This document shows positions 1 through 5,650 of a DNA stretch of 14,072 bases, one piece after another; within the stretch, counting starts at the first letter, position 1, and each line of letters opens with the position of its first letter. Source of the stretch: Spirochaetaceae bacterium (lineage in GTDB: Bacteria > Spirochaetota > Spirochaetia > DSM-27196 > SKKC01); contig PUOG01000050.1 in assembly GCA_003552745.1 (NCBI GenBank), forward strand, positions 1-14,072. The letters run 5' to 3'. The notes under the pieces are model-generated. The model worked only from the letters and a program-made list of their open reading frames with translations, had not been told where the DNA came from and did no database searches. The translations under genes were made by a program, and so were the position numbers.

Positions 1-61
1 AAAGCCCGGCTGCAACGATAACAAACACGCACAAAGCGAACACGAAAACAAATCTTCTCAT
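1..61 (-). CDS. N-terminus of an exported protein (partial, runs off the window start)
   Basis: Reading the minus strand from the ATG at 61, the 20 available codons give MRRFVFVFALCVFVIVAAGL: two arginines followed by an unbroken hydrophobic stretch, which is a signal peptide or N-terminal membrane anchor. A GGGGGA Shine-Dalgarno lies about 6 nt upstream of the ATG on the minus strand (near 68-73), and a promoter-like sequence lies upstream of that. The rest of the protein is outside the window, so no family can be named. It points the same way as the flavodoxin gene, but the 176-bp gap and the separate promoter-like sequence argue for independent transcription. Confidence 0.7.
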   Translation of the reverse strand, partial: MRRFVFVFALCVFVIVAAGL

Positions 62-106
62 ATGAAGTCCCCCTATCCTTTGGGCTTTGAGATCATTCCG
101 TCCCTA

Positions 107-134
107 AGCGTATCATGCTTTAGCGAACGTGCAA
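107..134 (-). promoter_or_regulatory. Candidate promoter for the exported protein at 1-61
   Basis: On the minus strand TTGCAC (134-129) is followed after 16 bp by TACGCT (112-107), with TGA directly before the -10, making an extended -10 box. The expected start near 100 would leave a leader of about 40 nt containing the GGGGGA ribosome binding site. The match to consensus is moderate and no experiment supports it. Confidence 0.4.
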
Positions 135-156
135 GTCTTCGCTTCTCTATGCCCGG

Positions 157-176
157 AATAATAAACGGTTTCCGTT
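157..176 (-). terminator. Weak terminator-like hairpin downstream of the HemG-like gene
   Basis: On the minus strand AACGG, a 3-nt AAA loop and CCGTT (176-164) are followed by the T-rich TATTATT. The 5-bp stem is short and the T-tract is interrupted, so it may be inefficient or fortuitous. It lies about 60 nt after the stop codon of the flavodoxin gene. Confidence 0.3.
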
Positions 177-237
177 CGATTCGCCAGTCTACGCGAGCCC
201 GTGCGTCACAACTCACTTTTTCGTAACAAACTGCCGC

Positions 238-759
238 CTACCCCTGCTCTTCCGCGGAGGAGATCTCTCCGGCGTTTTCCCCGATTTCGGAGATCATTCG
301 CGCGAAGCGGTTGATCGCGTCGTAGTCGACGCGAGAAGTATTCTCCTTAACGCCGCTGACCGCTCGTACGATGAGGCGCTCCGCGATCGTCATTCGGTCG
401 AAGTGAAACTCGCCTCCGACGGTGGCACAGGCTATTGCATGTCGGCGCAATGCCAGAGGGAAAGCGTCGTCGAACTGTGTTTCGGCTGACGCCTCGTTCA
501 TACAGCAGAGATAGAGGCCGATTCGTTTTGTCAGAAGCTCGTCGAGATGGTGATCCATGAACGCCGAAAGGCGAGCCGGTATACGGCCGATGTGAATCGA
601 ACTCCCGATTACGACTGTGTCGTAACGTGCAAGCTCACATTGTGTCGGCCGAGCAGTAAGATTGAGAAGATCGACGTCGCCCGGGAGCCAATCGGCGAGG
701 TAGTGCGCGACGCTTTCCGTTGTTCCGTGTCGCGTCGTGTATACGATGAGTGTTCTCAT
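238..759 (-). CDS. hemG: Flavodoxin-domain protein, HemG-like protoporphyrinogen IX dehydrogenase
   Basis: This 173-residue protein resembles E. coli HemG (181 aa), the FMN-dependent, quinone-linked enzyme that oxidises protoporphyrinogen IX to protoporphyrin IX in haem synthesis. It opens with a flavodoxin beta strand and phosphate-binding loop (RTLIVYTTRHGTTESVA, residues 2-18). Next come a YDTVVIGSSIHIGR segment near residue 46 that matches the HemG VVIGASIRYG block, a DRMTIAERLIVRAVSG segment near 121, and a C-terminal DYDAINRFARMI helix, all in HemG order. A strong GGTGGAG ribosome binding site sits 8 nt before the ATG (minus strand, 774-768). No other haem gene is in the window. A general flavodoxin or quinone reductase of the same family is possible, because family members are not all protoporphyrinogen oxidases. 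The flavodoxin fold is near certain; the exact substrate is an inference. Confidence 0.8.
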   Translation of the reverse strand: MRTLIVYTTRHGTTESVAHYLADWLPGDVDLLNLTARPTQCELARYDTVVIGSSIHIGRIPARLSAFMDHHLDELLTKRIGLYLCCMNEASAETQFDDAFPLALRRHAIACATVGGEFHFDRMTIAERLIVRAVSGVKENTSRVDYDAINRFARMISEIGENAGEISSAEEQG

Positions 760-784
760 CCGCGCTTCTCCACCGTACCTAAGA

Positions 785-811
785 GATATATCGAAAAAGC
801 CGGGAAGACAA
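785..811 (-). promoter_or_regulatory. Possible promoter of the HemG-like gene
   Basis: On the minus strand TTGTCT (811-806) precedes TATATC (790-785) with a 15-bp spacer, shorter than ideal. A 17-bp spacer would give the poorer TATCTC. The predicted start would leave a short leader containing the GGTGGAG ribosome binding site. This is suggestive only. Confidence 0.3.
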
Positions 812-842
812 TGGCGTTAAGGTGAAATGGGGCCGCGAATGA

Positions 843-979
843 CTAGGAGCTTGTCGGACTCCACTTCGGAATTGAATATTGGGCGCATACCATTGCGCGA
901 ACATGCATTTTGAACGGCGGAAGTATGCAATAAGTTGTGCCAATATTCAATTCTGCCCACATGTCCGACAAACTCCTAG
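843..979. repeat. Inverted-repeat (MITE-like) element in the divergent hemG/cfa intergenic region
   Basis: Two 40-nt arms (843-882 and 940-979) are symmetric about position 911. The outer 16 bp (CTAGGAGCTTGTCGGA against the complement of TCCGACAAACTCCTAG) pair with one mismatch, and an inner 14 bp (GAATTGAATATTGG) pair perfectly; the 10 bp between them do not pair. The 57-bp centre has no meaningful reading frame. Both extremities are CTAG, which could be part of the repeat or a 4-bp target duplication. The size, symmetry and lack of a transposase fit a non-autonomous miniature element. An alternative is a large transcribed hairpin between divergent genes, but there is no T-tract for termination. 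The element occupies most of the 304-nt non-coding gap between the two genes; the rest holds their promoters. Confidence 0.65.
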
Positions 980-1018
980 AGCGAGGTTTAGCACGAGCTG
1001 CTCGGAACGCCGCGACCG

Positions 1019-1027
1019 TGTTACCAT
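1019..1027 (+). promoter_or_regulatory. Extended -10 box upstream of cfa
   Basis: TGTTACCAT has the form TGn-TAnnnT. No recognisable -35 box lies 16-18 bp upstream. A start near 1034 would give a leader of about 30 nt containing the GGGAG ribosome binding site used by the ATG at 1064. It lies 40 bp outside the inverted-repeat element. Confidence 0.3.
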
Positions 1028-1063
1028 GACAACCTGACCTAGCGAAAGATGGGAGCGCTCTTC

Positions 1064-2182
1064 ATGGGGGATAGTGCTTACAAGAAGGTGGGTGAATTGC
1101 TTCACCATGCCGGCATCACAATTAACGGACCGCACGCGTGGGACATACAGGTTAAAGATCCGGCGTTCTATTCGAGAGTTCTTGCCGGGGGATCACTGGC
1201 GCTCGGTGAGTCGTATATGGACGGCTGGTGGAGTGCCGAGGCGCTCGACGAATTCATTGCGCGGCTGCTCGGAGCGCGCCTCGAAGAGCGAGCGGCGAAA
1301 GACTTCAGAACGCTGCTCACCGTGCTCAAATACCGAATCGCGAACCCGCAAACTCCCCGGCGGGCATACAGGATCGGTGAGCGACACTACGACATAGGCA
1401 ACGATCTCTTTCGGATTATGCTCGACAGCCGTATGGTCTATAGTTGCGGGTACTGGCGCGATGTCGGAACCCTCGACGAAGCTCAGGAAGCAAAGCTGGA
1501 TCTGATTTGCCGGAAACTCGAGTTGAAACCGGGAATGACACTCCTCGATATCGGATGCGGCTGGGGCAGCCTGTTGAAGTACGCCGCCGAGCATTACGGC
1601 GTCGAAGCGACCGGTGTAACCGTTTCGAGTCAGCAGGCTGAGCTCGCGCGCTCCATCTGTAGCGATCTGCCGGTGCGTATCGAGCTGGATGACTACCGTG
1701 GCACTCGCGGCACGTACGATCGAATCGCTTCGGTCGGAATGGTAGAGCATGTCGGCTGGCGAAACTATGGCGAGTTCATGCGTACGGCGGATCGACTTCT
1801 CAAACCGGGCGGGCTCTTCCTCCTGCATACCATTGGATCGAGCCGCTCGAACCGCGGTGCGGATCCGTGGATCGAACGGTACATCTTTCCGAATTCGACC
1901 TTGCCCTCGCTCGCACAGCTTGCAGCGGCAGCAGAGCGGCACTTTGTCGCAGAAGACGTTCACAATTTCGGGCCGTACTATGACCGGACGTTGATGGAAT
2001 GGGAACGACGCTTCCGCGACGGCTGGAATGCGATCTCGGAGCGGTACGGCGATCGGTTCTACAGAATGTGGCGCTACTATCTCCTCTCGTGCGCCGCCGC
2101 ATTCCGGGTGCGAAGAATACAGTTGTACCAAATTCTGTACTCAAAGCGGCCGAGACCGGAACCGGTTCGACGAGAATGGTGA
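1064..2182 (+). CDS. cfa: Cyclopropane-fatty-acyl-phospholipid synthase
   Basis: The enzyme transfers a methylene group from S-adenosylmethionine to the double bond of unsaturated acyl chains in membrane phospholipids. At 372 residues it is full length (E. coli Cfa is 382) and collinear with it. Shared blocks include LGESYMDGWW near residue 46, GERHYDIGNDLF near 106, YSCGYW with the active-site-region cysteine at 128, the SAM-binding LDIGCGWG near 161-168, SVGMVEHVG, a KPGGLFLLHTIGS block and a PWIERYIFPN block. I chose the ATG at 1064 because GGGAG (1051-1055) stands 8 nt before it; an in-frame ATG at 1049 would add five residues but has almost no spacer after its only purine run. In most bacteria cyclopropanation is a stationary-phase or stress response; nothing here shows the control directly. 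Confidence 0.96.
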   Translation: MGDSAYKKVGELLHHAGITINGPHAWDIQVKDPAFYSRVLAGGSLALGESYMDGWWSAEALDEFIARLLGARLEERAAKDFRTLLTVLKYRIANPQTPRRAYRIGERHYDIGNDLFRIMLDSRMVYSCGYWRDVGTLDEAQEAKLDLICRKLELKPGMTLLDIGCGWGSLLKYAAEHYGVEATGVTVSSQQAELARSICSDLPVRIELDDYRGTRGTYDRIASVGMVEHVGWRNYGEFMRTADRLLKPGGLFLLHTIGSSRSNRGADPWIERYIFPNSTLPSLAQLAAAAERHFVAEDVHNFGPYYDRTLMEWERRFRDGWNAISERYGDRFYRMWRYYLLSCAAAFRVRRIQLYQILYSKRPRPEPVRREW

Positions 2183-2264
2183 ATCGTAGCGTCTTACTGG
2201 TCCGCCGCAGGGTGGTGTGATATTGTCCCGCTAAGTATATCGCTCAGAATTGGAGGGTAAAGCG

Positions 2265-2765
2265 GTGAATTCGATTCGAAGGGTAACGCTCTGTGTCGGT
2301 GTGGTCCTGTTGGTGGGGTCGGCGGTATCGTTCGCCGAATCGTATCCATCCTTCTCCTACGATGTAGGTGTCGGTTCGGGTTTATCGACGCACGGTAACT
2401 TCGCCGAGATTCAGGCGGCTCTTAACACCCATTTTCGCGCATGGCTGACATGGCGAAACTCCGCGTTCTACCGGATCGAGAGCGAGCGGGATGACTACTT
2501 CGGTCTTGATACCTCCATACTCGCCGCGCATCGATTCGCGCTCGGTGACGGAATGAGCCTCGAGCCGAAGGCGGGCGTGGGATATCGTGTCACCAGCAGG
2601 ATGGAGCACGCACCTTTCGGCGAGGGCGGTGTCACATTTCGGGCGTCCGCATTCTCCGTCGGCGTGAGTGCGAAGTATATCCTGTATAACCTCATAGAAC
2701 CGTCGTACGGTAACGAGTTCATCTACAGTATCAACGCCAGCGGACGTTTGAGGGGAACGTTCTGA
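2265..2765 (+). CDS. Small secreted beta-barrel-like protein of unknown function
   Basis: The 166-residue product begins with a signal peptide (charged RR, hydrophobic core from about residue 8, AVSFA before a likely cleavage near 23). The mature part alternates polar and non-polar or aromatic residues (for example YDVGVGSGLSTHG and FSVGVSAKYIL) and ends in phenylalanine, as outer-membrane barrels usually do; the length would suit about eight strands. I do not recognise a family. The GTG start at 2265 is preferred because TGGAGGG (2251-2257) lies 7 nt before it; the in-frame TTG at 2250 overlaps that ribosome binding site. The gene follows cfa by 82 bp on the same strand and could be co-transcribed. 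A weak GATATT (2219-2224) could be its own -10. Coding status is well supported; barrel topology is an inference. Confidence 0.8.
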   Translation: MNSIRRVTLCVGVVLLVGSAVSFAESYPSFSYDVGVGSGLSTHGNFAEIQAALNTHFRAWLTWRNSAFYRIESERDDYFGLDTSILAAHRFALGDGMSLEPKAGVGYRVTSRMEHAPFGEGGVTFRASAFSVGVSAKYILYNLIEPSYGNEFIYSINASGRLRGTF

Positions 2766-2766
2766 A

Positions 2767-2793
2767 AGATTCGCCGGTACGAGTTCCGAATCT
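2767..2793 (+). terminator. Hairpin after the small barrel gene, possible terminator without T-tract
   Basis: AGATTCG and CGAATCT form a 7-bp perfect stem around a 13-nt loop, starting 2 nt after the stop codon. No T run follows, so it is not a standard intrinsic terminator; it could stabilise the mRNA 3' end or mark a factor-dependent stop. Confidence 0.3.
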
Positions 2794-2826
2794 CGCAAAA
2801 GTGTCGTTGAACGCGAACTGACTGTG

Positions 2827-2855
2827 TTGCACTCGGTTGGAGATAGTGGTAGCGT
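2827..2855 (+). promoter_or_regulatory. Promoter candidate for the ferredoxin gene
   Basis: TTGCAC (2827-2832) is separated by 17 bp from TAGCGT (2850-2855), and TGG directly precedes the -10 (extended form). The predicted start near 2862 leaves a leader of about 100 nt before the ATG at 2961. That leader contains a bulged hairpin (2879-2906: GCGGC/GCCGC outer stem, GCAC/GTGC inner stem). Confidence 0.45.
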
Positions 2856-2960
2856 ATCTTCGCGGATTGAGCGAATGTGCGGCCCGGTTGCACAAACGTG
2901 CGCCGCGACGACCACCACCAAGACAGCCCTGAAGCGCTGCGATACAGAGGATGCACGGCG

Positions 2961-3284
2961 ATGCCGAGAGTAGTATACACAGAGCCGGACGGAACACGAA
3001 AAGAGATCGAGGTACCGGAAGGAACGAGCGTCATGGAAGGTGCGCTCGATAATGGAGTCGACGGAATCGACGCGAATTGCGGCGGTCACGCAATGTGCGC
3101 GACCTGTCACGTTTACGTGGCCGAGTCATTTCTGTCGATGCTGCCGGAGATGTCGGACGATGAGGACGATATGCTCGATGAGGCCGCCGCCGAGCGCCGC
3201 GAAAACAGTCGGCTGAGTTGTCAGATCGAAATGAGTGAAGAACTCGACGGTATCGAGGTTCAAACACCGGATTCCCAGGGGTGA
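2961..3284 (+). CDS. [2Fe-2S] ferredoxin, adrenodoxin/ISC type
   Basis: This 107-residue cytoplasmic electron carrier has the classic ligand set CX5CX2C...C: Cys40, Cys46 and Cys49 in NCGGHAMCATCHVYV, and Cys87 in RLSCQ. The N-terminal VVYTEPDGTRKEIEVPEG strands and the acidic LPEMSDDEDDMLDEA helix (about 61-75) are typical of the putidaredoxin/adrenodoxin/Fdx branch, where the acidic helix docks partner proteins. I placed the start at the ATG at 2961, just before the conserved PRVVYTEPDG strand, with AGAGG 10 nt upstream. The frame is open back to a GTG at 2877, but that extension is unlike ferredoxin and lies in the leader hairpin. Partners could be Fe-S assembly or an oxygenase; none is encoded here. 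The acyl-CoA ligase gene follows after 119 bp, with its own promoter. Confidence 0.93.
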   Translation: MPRVVYTEPDGTRKEIEVPEGTSVMEGALDNGVDGIDANCGGHAMCATCHVYVAESFLSMLPEMSDDEDDMLDEAAAERRENSRLSCQIEMSEELDGIEVQTPDSQG

Positions 3285-3367
3285 GTGAGCAGGTAAACCG
3301 AGGCATAATCGCGAGTCACAATCACACCGAAGCTGAATGAATGCCTACCGGGCGACCGACCGAGGCC

Positions 3368-3396
3368 TTGTCTCCGCGGCACTGACGGTCTACCGT
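3368..3396 (+). promoter_or_regulatory. Promoter of the acyl-CoA ligase gene, predicted leaderless
   Basis: TTGTCT (3368-3373), a 17-bp spacer and TACCGT (3391-3396) are followed by only 7 nt before the ATG at 3404, so the expected transcription start coincides with the start codon. The alternative GTG at 3395 overlaps the -10 and would not be transcribed from this promoter. Confidence 0.45.
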
Positions 3397-3403
3397 GGGA
3401 AGC

Positions 3404-5131
3404 ATGGCAAAGCGAGATCGGACCCCATGGAGCTTCCTCGATACCTATCGTGGAAGCGATTTCGACGGCACATGGCCGACCATACCCGAGCTCTTTCGGA
3501 TCACGACAACCAGACTCCCTACGCGCCGCTGTTTCACACGTTTTGATCCGGAAGAGCAAAGCTTCACGTATAACGAGGCGTTTGAAGCCGTTCAACGGAC
3601 GGCGGCATATCTGCACTCGCGAAAGCTCAGGAAAGGCGATCGCGTGGCGCTTACGGGGAAGAATTCGCCGGAGTGGGCGATCGCGTATCTGGGGATTCTT
3701 TTCGCCGGTGGGGTGGTCGTTCCACTCGACTATCAGCTGAAGAATGACCGTCTCGAGGAACTCATCGCTTTCGTCGAAGCGAAGGTGCTTTTCGTTGACA
3801 GCGAGAAGTACGACGATCTGGCGCGCAAGGGGAAAGGGAAAGTAGGCGAGCGCATCTCTCTCGCTCCCGAGAATCAGGACTACATTCTTGATCTGCCGGA
3901 GAGCACAGGCGAGGAAGTCGGAATACAAGCCGATGAACACGATCTTGCTGCCATCCTTTTTACCTCGGGCACGACAGGTAACTTCAAGGGGGTCATGCTC
4001 ACTCACCACAATCTCGTCTCGGACTGTTTCCTCGCACAGGCAAATATGAACATCTTCCCGAGCGATGTGTTCTACGCTCTCCTCCCGATTCACCACGCGT
4101 ATACGATGCTTGCCGTCTTCCTCGAGGCTATTTCGGTGGGAGCGGAGATAGTTTTTGCGAAGCGGCTGGCGATCGTCCAGATTCTGAAAGAGCTCAAGCA
4201 GGGACAGGTGACAATGTTTCTCGCGATTCCGATGCTTTTCAACAAGATGCTGAAAGGTCTCATGCGGGGTGTCCGCGAGAAGGGTGCGGCGGTGTACGCG
4301 GTAGTGCGTGGGCTTATGTTCTTCAGCGGGGGGATAAAGAAGCTCACCGGGCTCAATCCCGGTAAGGTGCTGTTCAAGGGAGTGCTCGCGAAACTCTCCC
4401 TCGACACCAATCGTATCTGTATCTGTGGGGGAGGCCCGTTACCGAGTGCAACATTCCGGCAGTTTAACCAACTCGGGATCGATTTCGTTCAGGGTTACGG
4501 GCTGACCGAAACCTCGCCGATCCTGACATTGAATCCGGTTGATCGATACAAGGAGGCATCGGTCGGGCAGATAATTCCGCAGGTGGAGATGAAGATACTC
4601 GACCCTGACGAACGAGATATCGGCGAAATCGCTGTTCGCGGTCCAATGGTTATGCAAGGTTACTTCCGCAATGAAGAGGCGACCGCCGAGTCGTTCACCG
4701 ACGACGGGTGGCTTCGAACCGGAGATGTCGGATATCTGGACAGCGAGAGCTATCTCTATCTAACCGGACGAAAGAAGTCGCTCATCGTCACCGAAGGTGG
4801 AAAGAACGTGTTCCCGGAGGAAATCGAGGATCACTTCCAGCTTTACGACGAGATCGAGCAGATCATGGTCCGCGGATACGAGAAAGATGAGGCGATGAAG
4901 ACCGAAGGTATCGAGGCGCTTGTGTATCCGGCGGACGAGCACTTTGAGGCGATGGGGAAACAGCGCGGCCGGCCGTTCAGCCGGAGTGAAATCGAGACAC
5001 GTATCGGAGAGATCGTGGAGTCTGTGAACCGGGATCTTCTGCCGTTCCAACGCATCGAACGGGTGGAGGTTATCAACGAACCTATGGAGATGACATCCAC
5101 GAAGAAGATCAAGCGGCACACGGTTGGATAG
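3404..5131 (+). CDS. AMP-binding long-chain fatty acid--CoA ligase-like enzyme
   Basis: A member of the ANL adenylating superfamily (575 aa), expected to activate a fatty acid with ATP to the acyl-AMP and then the acyl-CoA. Core motifs appear in order: the A3 phosphate loop TSGTTGNFKG (residues 187-196), A5 GYGLTET (364-370), A7 DGWLRTGD (to 441), A8 YLTGRKKSLIVTEGGKNV, and the A10 lysine in TSTKKIKR (K568). A long insert around residues 285-330 is rich in hydrophobic and basic residues and resembles the membrane-associated region of long-chain acyl-CoA synthetases. Odd points: Phe194 replaces the usual proline of the A3 loop, and the usual glycine before the A10 lysine is a lysine. Start choice: the ATG at 3404 fits the promoter position, with only a GGGA 3 nt upstream; an in-frame GTG at 3395 is the alternative. 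An acyl-ACP synthetase or aryl-CoA ligase role cannot be excluded. Confidence 0.9.
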   Translation: MAKRDRTPWSFLDTYRGSDFDGTWPTIPELFRITTTRLPTRRCFTRFDPEEQSFTYNEAFEAVQRTAAYLHSRKLRKGDRVALTGKNSPEWAIAYLGILFAGGVVVPLDYQLKNDRLEELIAFVEAKVLFVDSEKYDDLARKGKGKVGERISLAPENQDYILDLPESTGEEVGIQADEHDLAAILFTSGTTGNFKGVMLTHHNLVSDCFLAQANMNIFPSDVFYALLPIHHAYTMLAVFLEAISVGAEIVFAKRLAIVQILKELKQGQVTMFLAIPMLFNKMLKGLMRGVREKGAAVYAVVRGLMFFSGGIKKLTGLNPGKVLFKGVLAKLSLDTNRICICGGGPLPSATFRQFNQLGIDFVQGYGLTETSPILTLNPVDRYKEASVGQIIPQVEMKILDPDERDIGEIAVRGPMVMQGYFRNEEATAESFTDDGWLRTGDVGYLDSESYLYLTGRKKSLIVTEGGKNVFPEEIEDHFQLYDEIEQIMVRGYEKDEAMKTEGIEALVYPADEHFEAMGKQRGRPFSRSEIETRIGEIVESVNRDLLPFQRIERVEVINEPMEMTSTKKIKRHTVG

Positions 5132-5151
5132 CTCGACCTCAAAACGATAGT

Positions 5152-5181
5152 TTGGAAATACGCCGACATCCGTGCTAAAGT
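5152..5181 (+). promoter_or_regulatory. Promoter candidate for the 5192-7739 operon
   Basis: TTGGAA (5152-5157), an 18-bp spacer and TAAAGT (5176-5181), with TGC directly before the -10 (extended form). The ATG at 5192 is 10 nt after the -10, so the leader would be only a few nucleotides, which agrees with the absence of a Shine-Dalgarno sequence before that ATG. Confidence 0.4.
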
Positions 5182-5191
5182 TGCAATACTT

Positions 5192-5650
5192 ATGCGACGG
5201 AAAATGGCTCTTACGGCGTTACTCATTTTGCTTACGGCGGGTATCGCTGCGGCTCAGTCGTCTACTCGCGTTGATCGCATTCTTGCCCGGGTCTCGATCG
5301 ACAATCGGTCGGCCGCCTATCTTGCGGTAGCCTCGGCGAATCTCATCGATCCGGACGATTCAGGGACGGTCGCACTCGAAGTGCTCGGCGACCTCGGCTT
5401 CAACGTTGAGTCGCTCGATCCCGATGAACCGGCCCGCCTTGCCGACTTCGCATACATGCTCATGCTTGCGCACGACTTGCCCGGAGGAATCATGTACTCT
5501 CTGTTTCCTGGCCCTCGATATGCGTATCGAGATATGAGGCATGAGCGATTGATACGGGGCAGTGGCGATCCGGGAGAACCGTTTTCCGGCCGCCGCGCAA
5601 TGCGAATCGTTGGTCGGGTGTTGAGCTTTGTAGAGGATGTTGACGCATGA
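5192..5650 (+). CDS. Small exported protein of unknown function
   Basis: The 152-residue product starts with a clear signal peptide (MRRK, hydrophobic ALTALLILLTAGIAAA, likely cleavage near residue 21 before QSS). The mature domain of about 130 residues has no transmembrane segment and no cysteine, so it is probably periplasmic or surface-associated. It contains an acidic LIDPDDSG turn and a basic C-terminal half. I do not recognise the family. No ribosome binding site precedes the ATG at 5192; a second ATG four codons later would also keep the signal peptide. It overlaps the next gene by four bases (ATGA), implying translational coupling, and leads an operon whose other products are a beta-barrel and a FecR protein, so a shared envelope role is likely but unproven. 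Confidence 0.8.
   Translation: MRRKMALTALLILLTAGIAAAQSSTRVDRILARVSIDNRSAAYLAVASANLIDPDDSGTVALEVLGDLGFNVESLDPDEPARLADFAYMLMLAHDLPGGIMYSLFPGPRYAYRDMRHERLIRGSGDPGEPFSGRRAMRIVGRVLSFVEDVDA

Noticed and set aside
1193..2131. 312-codon open frame on the minus strand opposite cfa
   Set aside because: It is the antisense of a well-conserved gene, has no ribosome binding site and a composition unlike a folded protein; it is a by-product of GC-rich codon use.
2877..2960. 28-codon N-terminal extension of the ferredoxin from a GTG
   Set aside because: It is not ferredoxin-like, lacks a ribosome binding site, lies in the leader hairpin, and the family normally starts at the ATG at 2961.
2382..3110. 242-codon minus-strand frame opposite the small barrel and ferredoxin genes
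   Set aside because: It is antisense to a signal-peptide protein with a good ribosome binding site and to a ferredoxin; its cysteine- and arginine-rich sequence has no motif.
3260..4096. 278-codon minus-strand frame over the ferredoxin end and the acyl-CoA ligase start
   Set aside because: It overlaps two recognised genes and shows no domain or sensible start.
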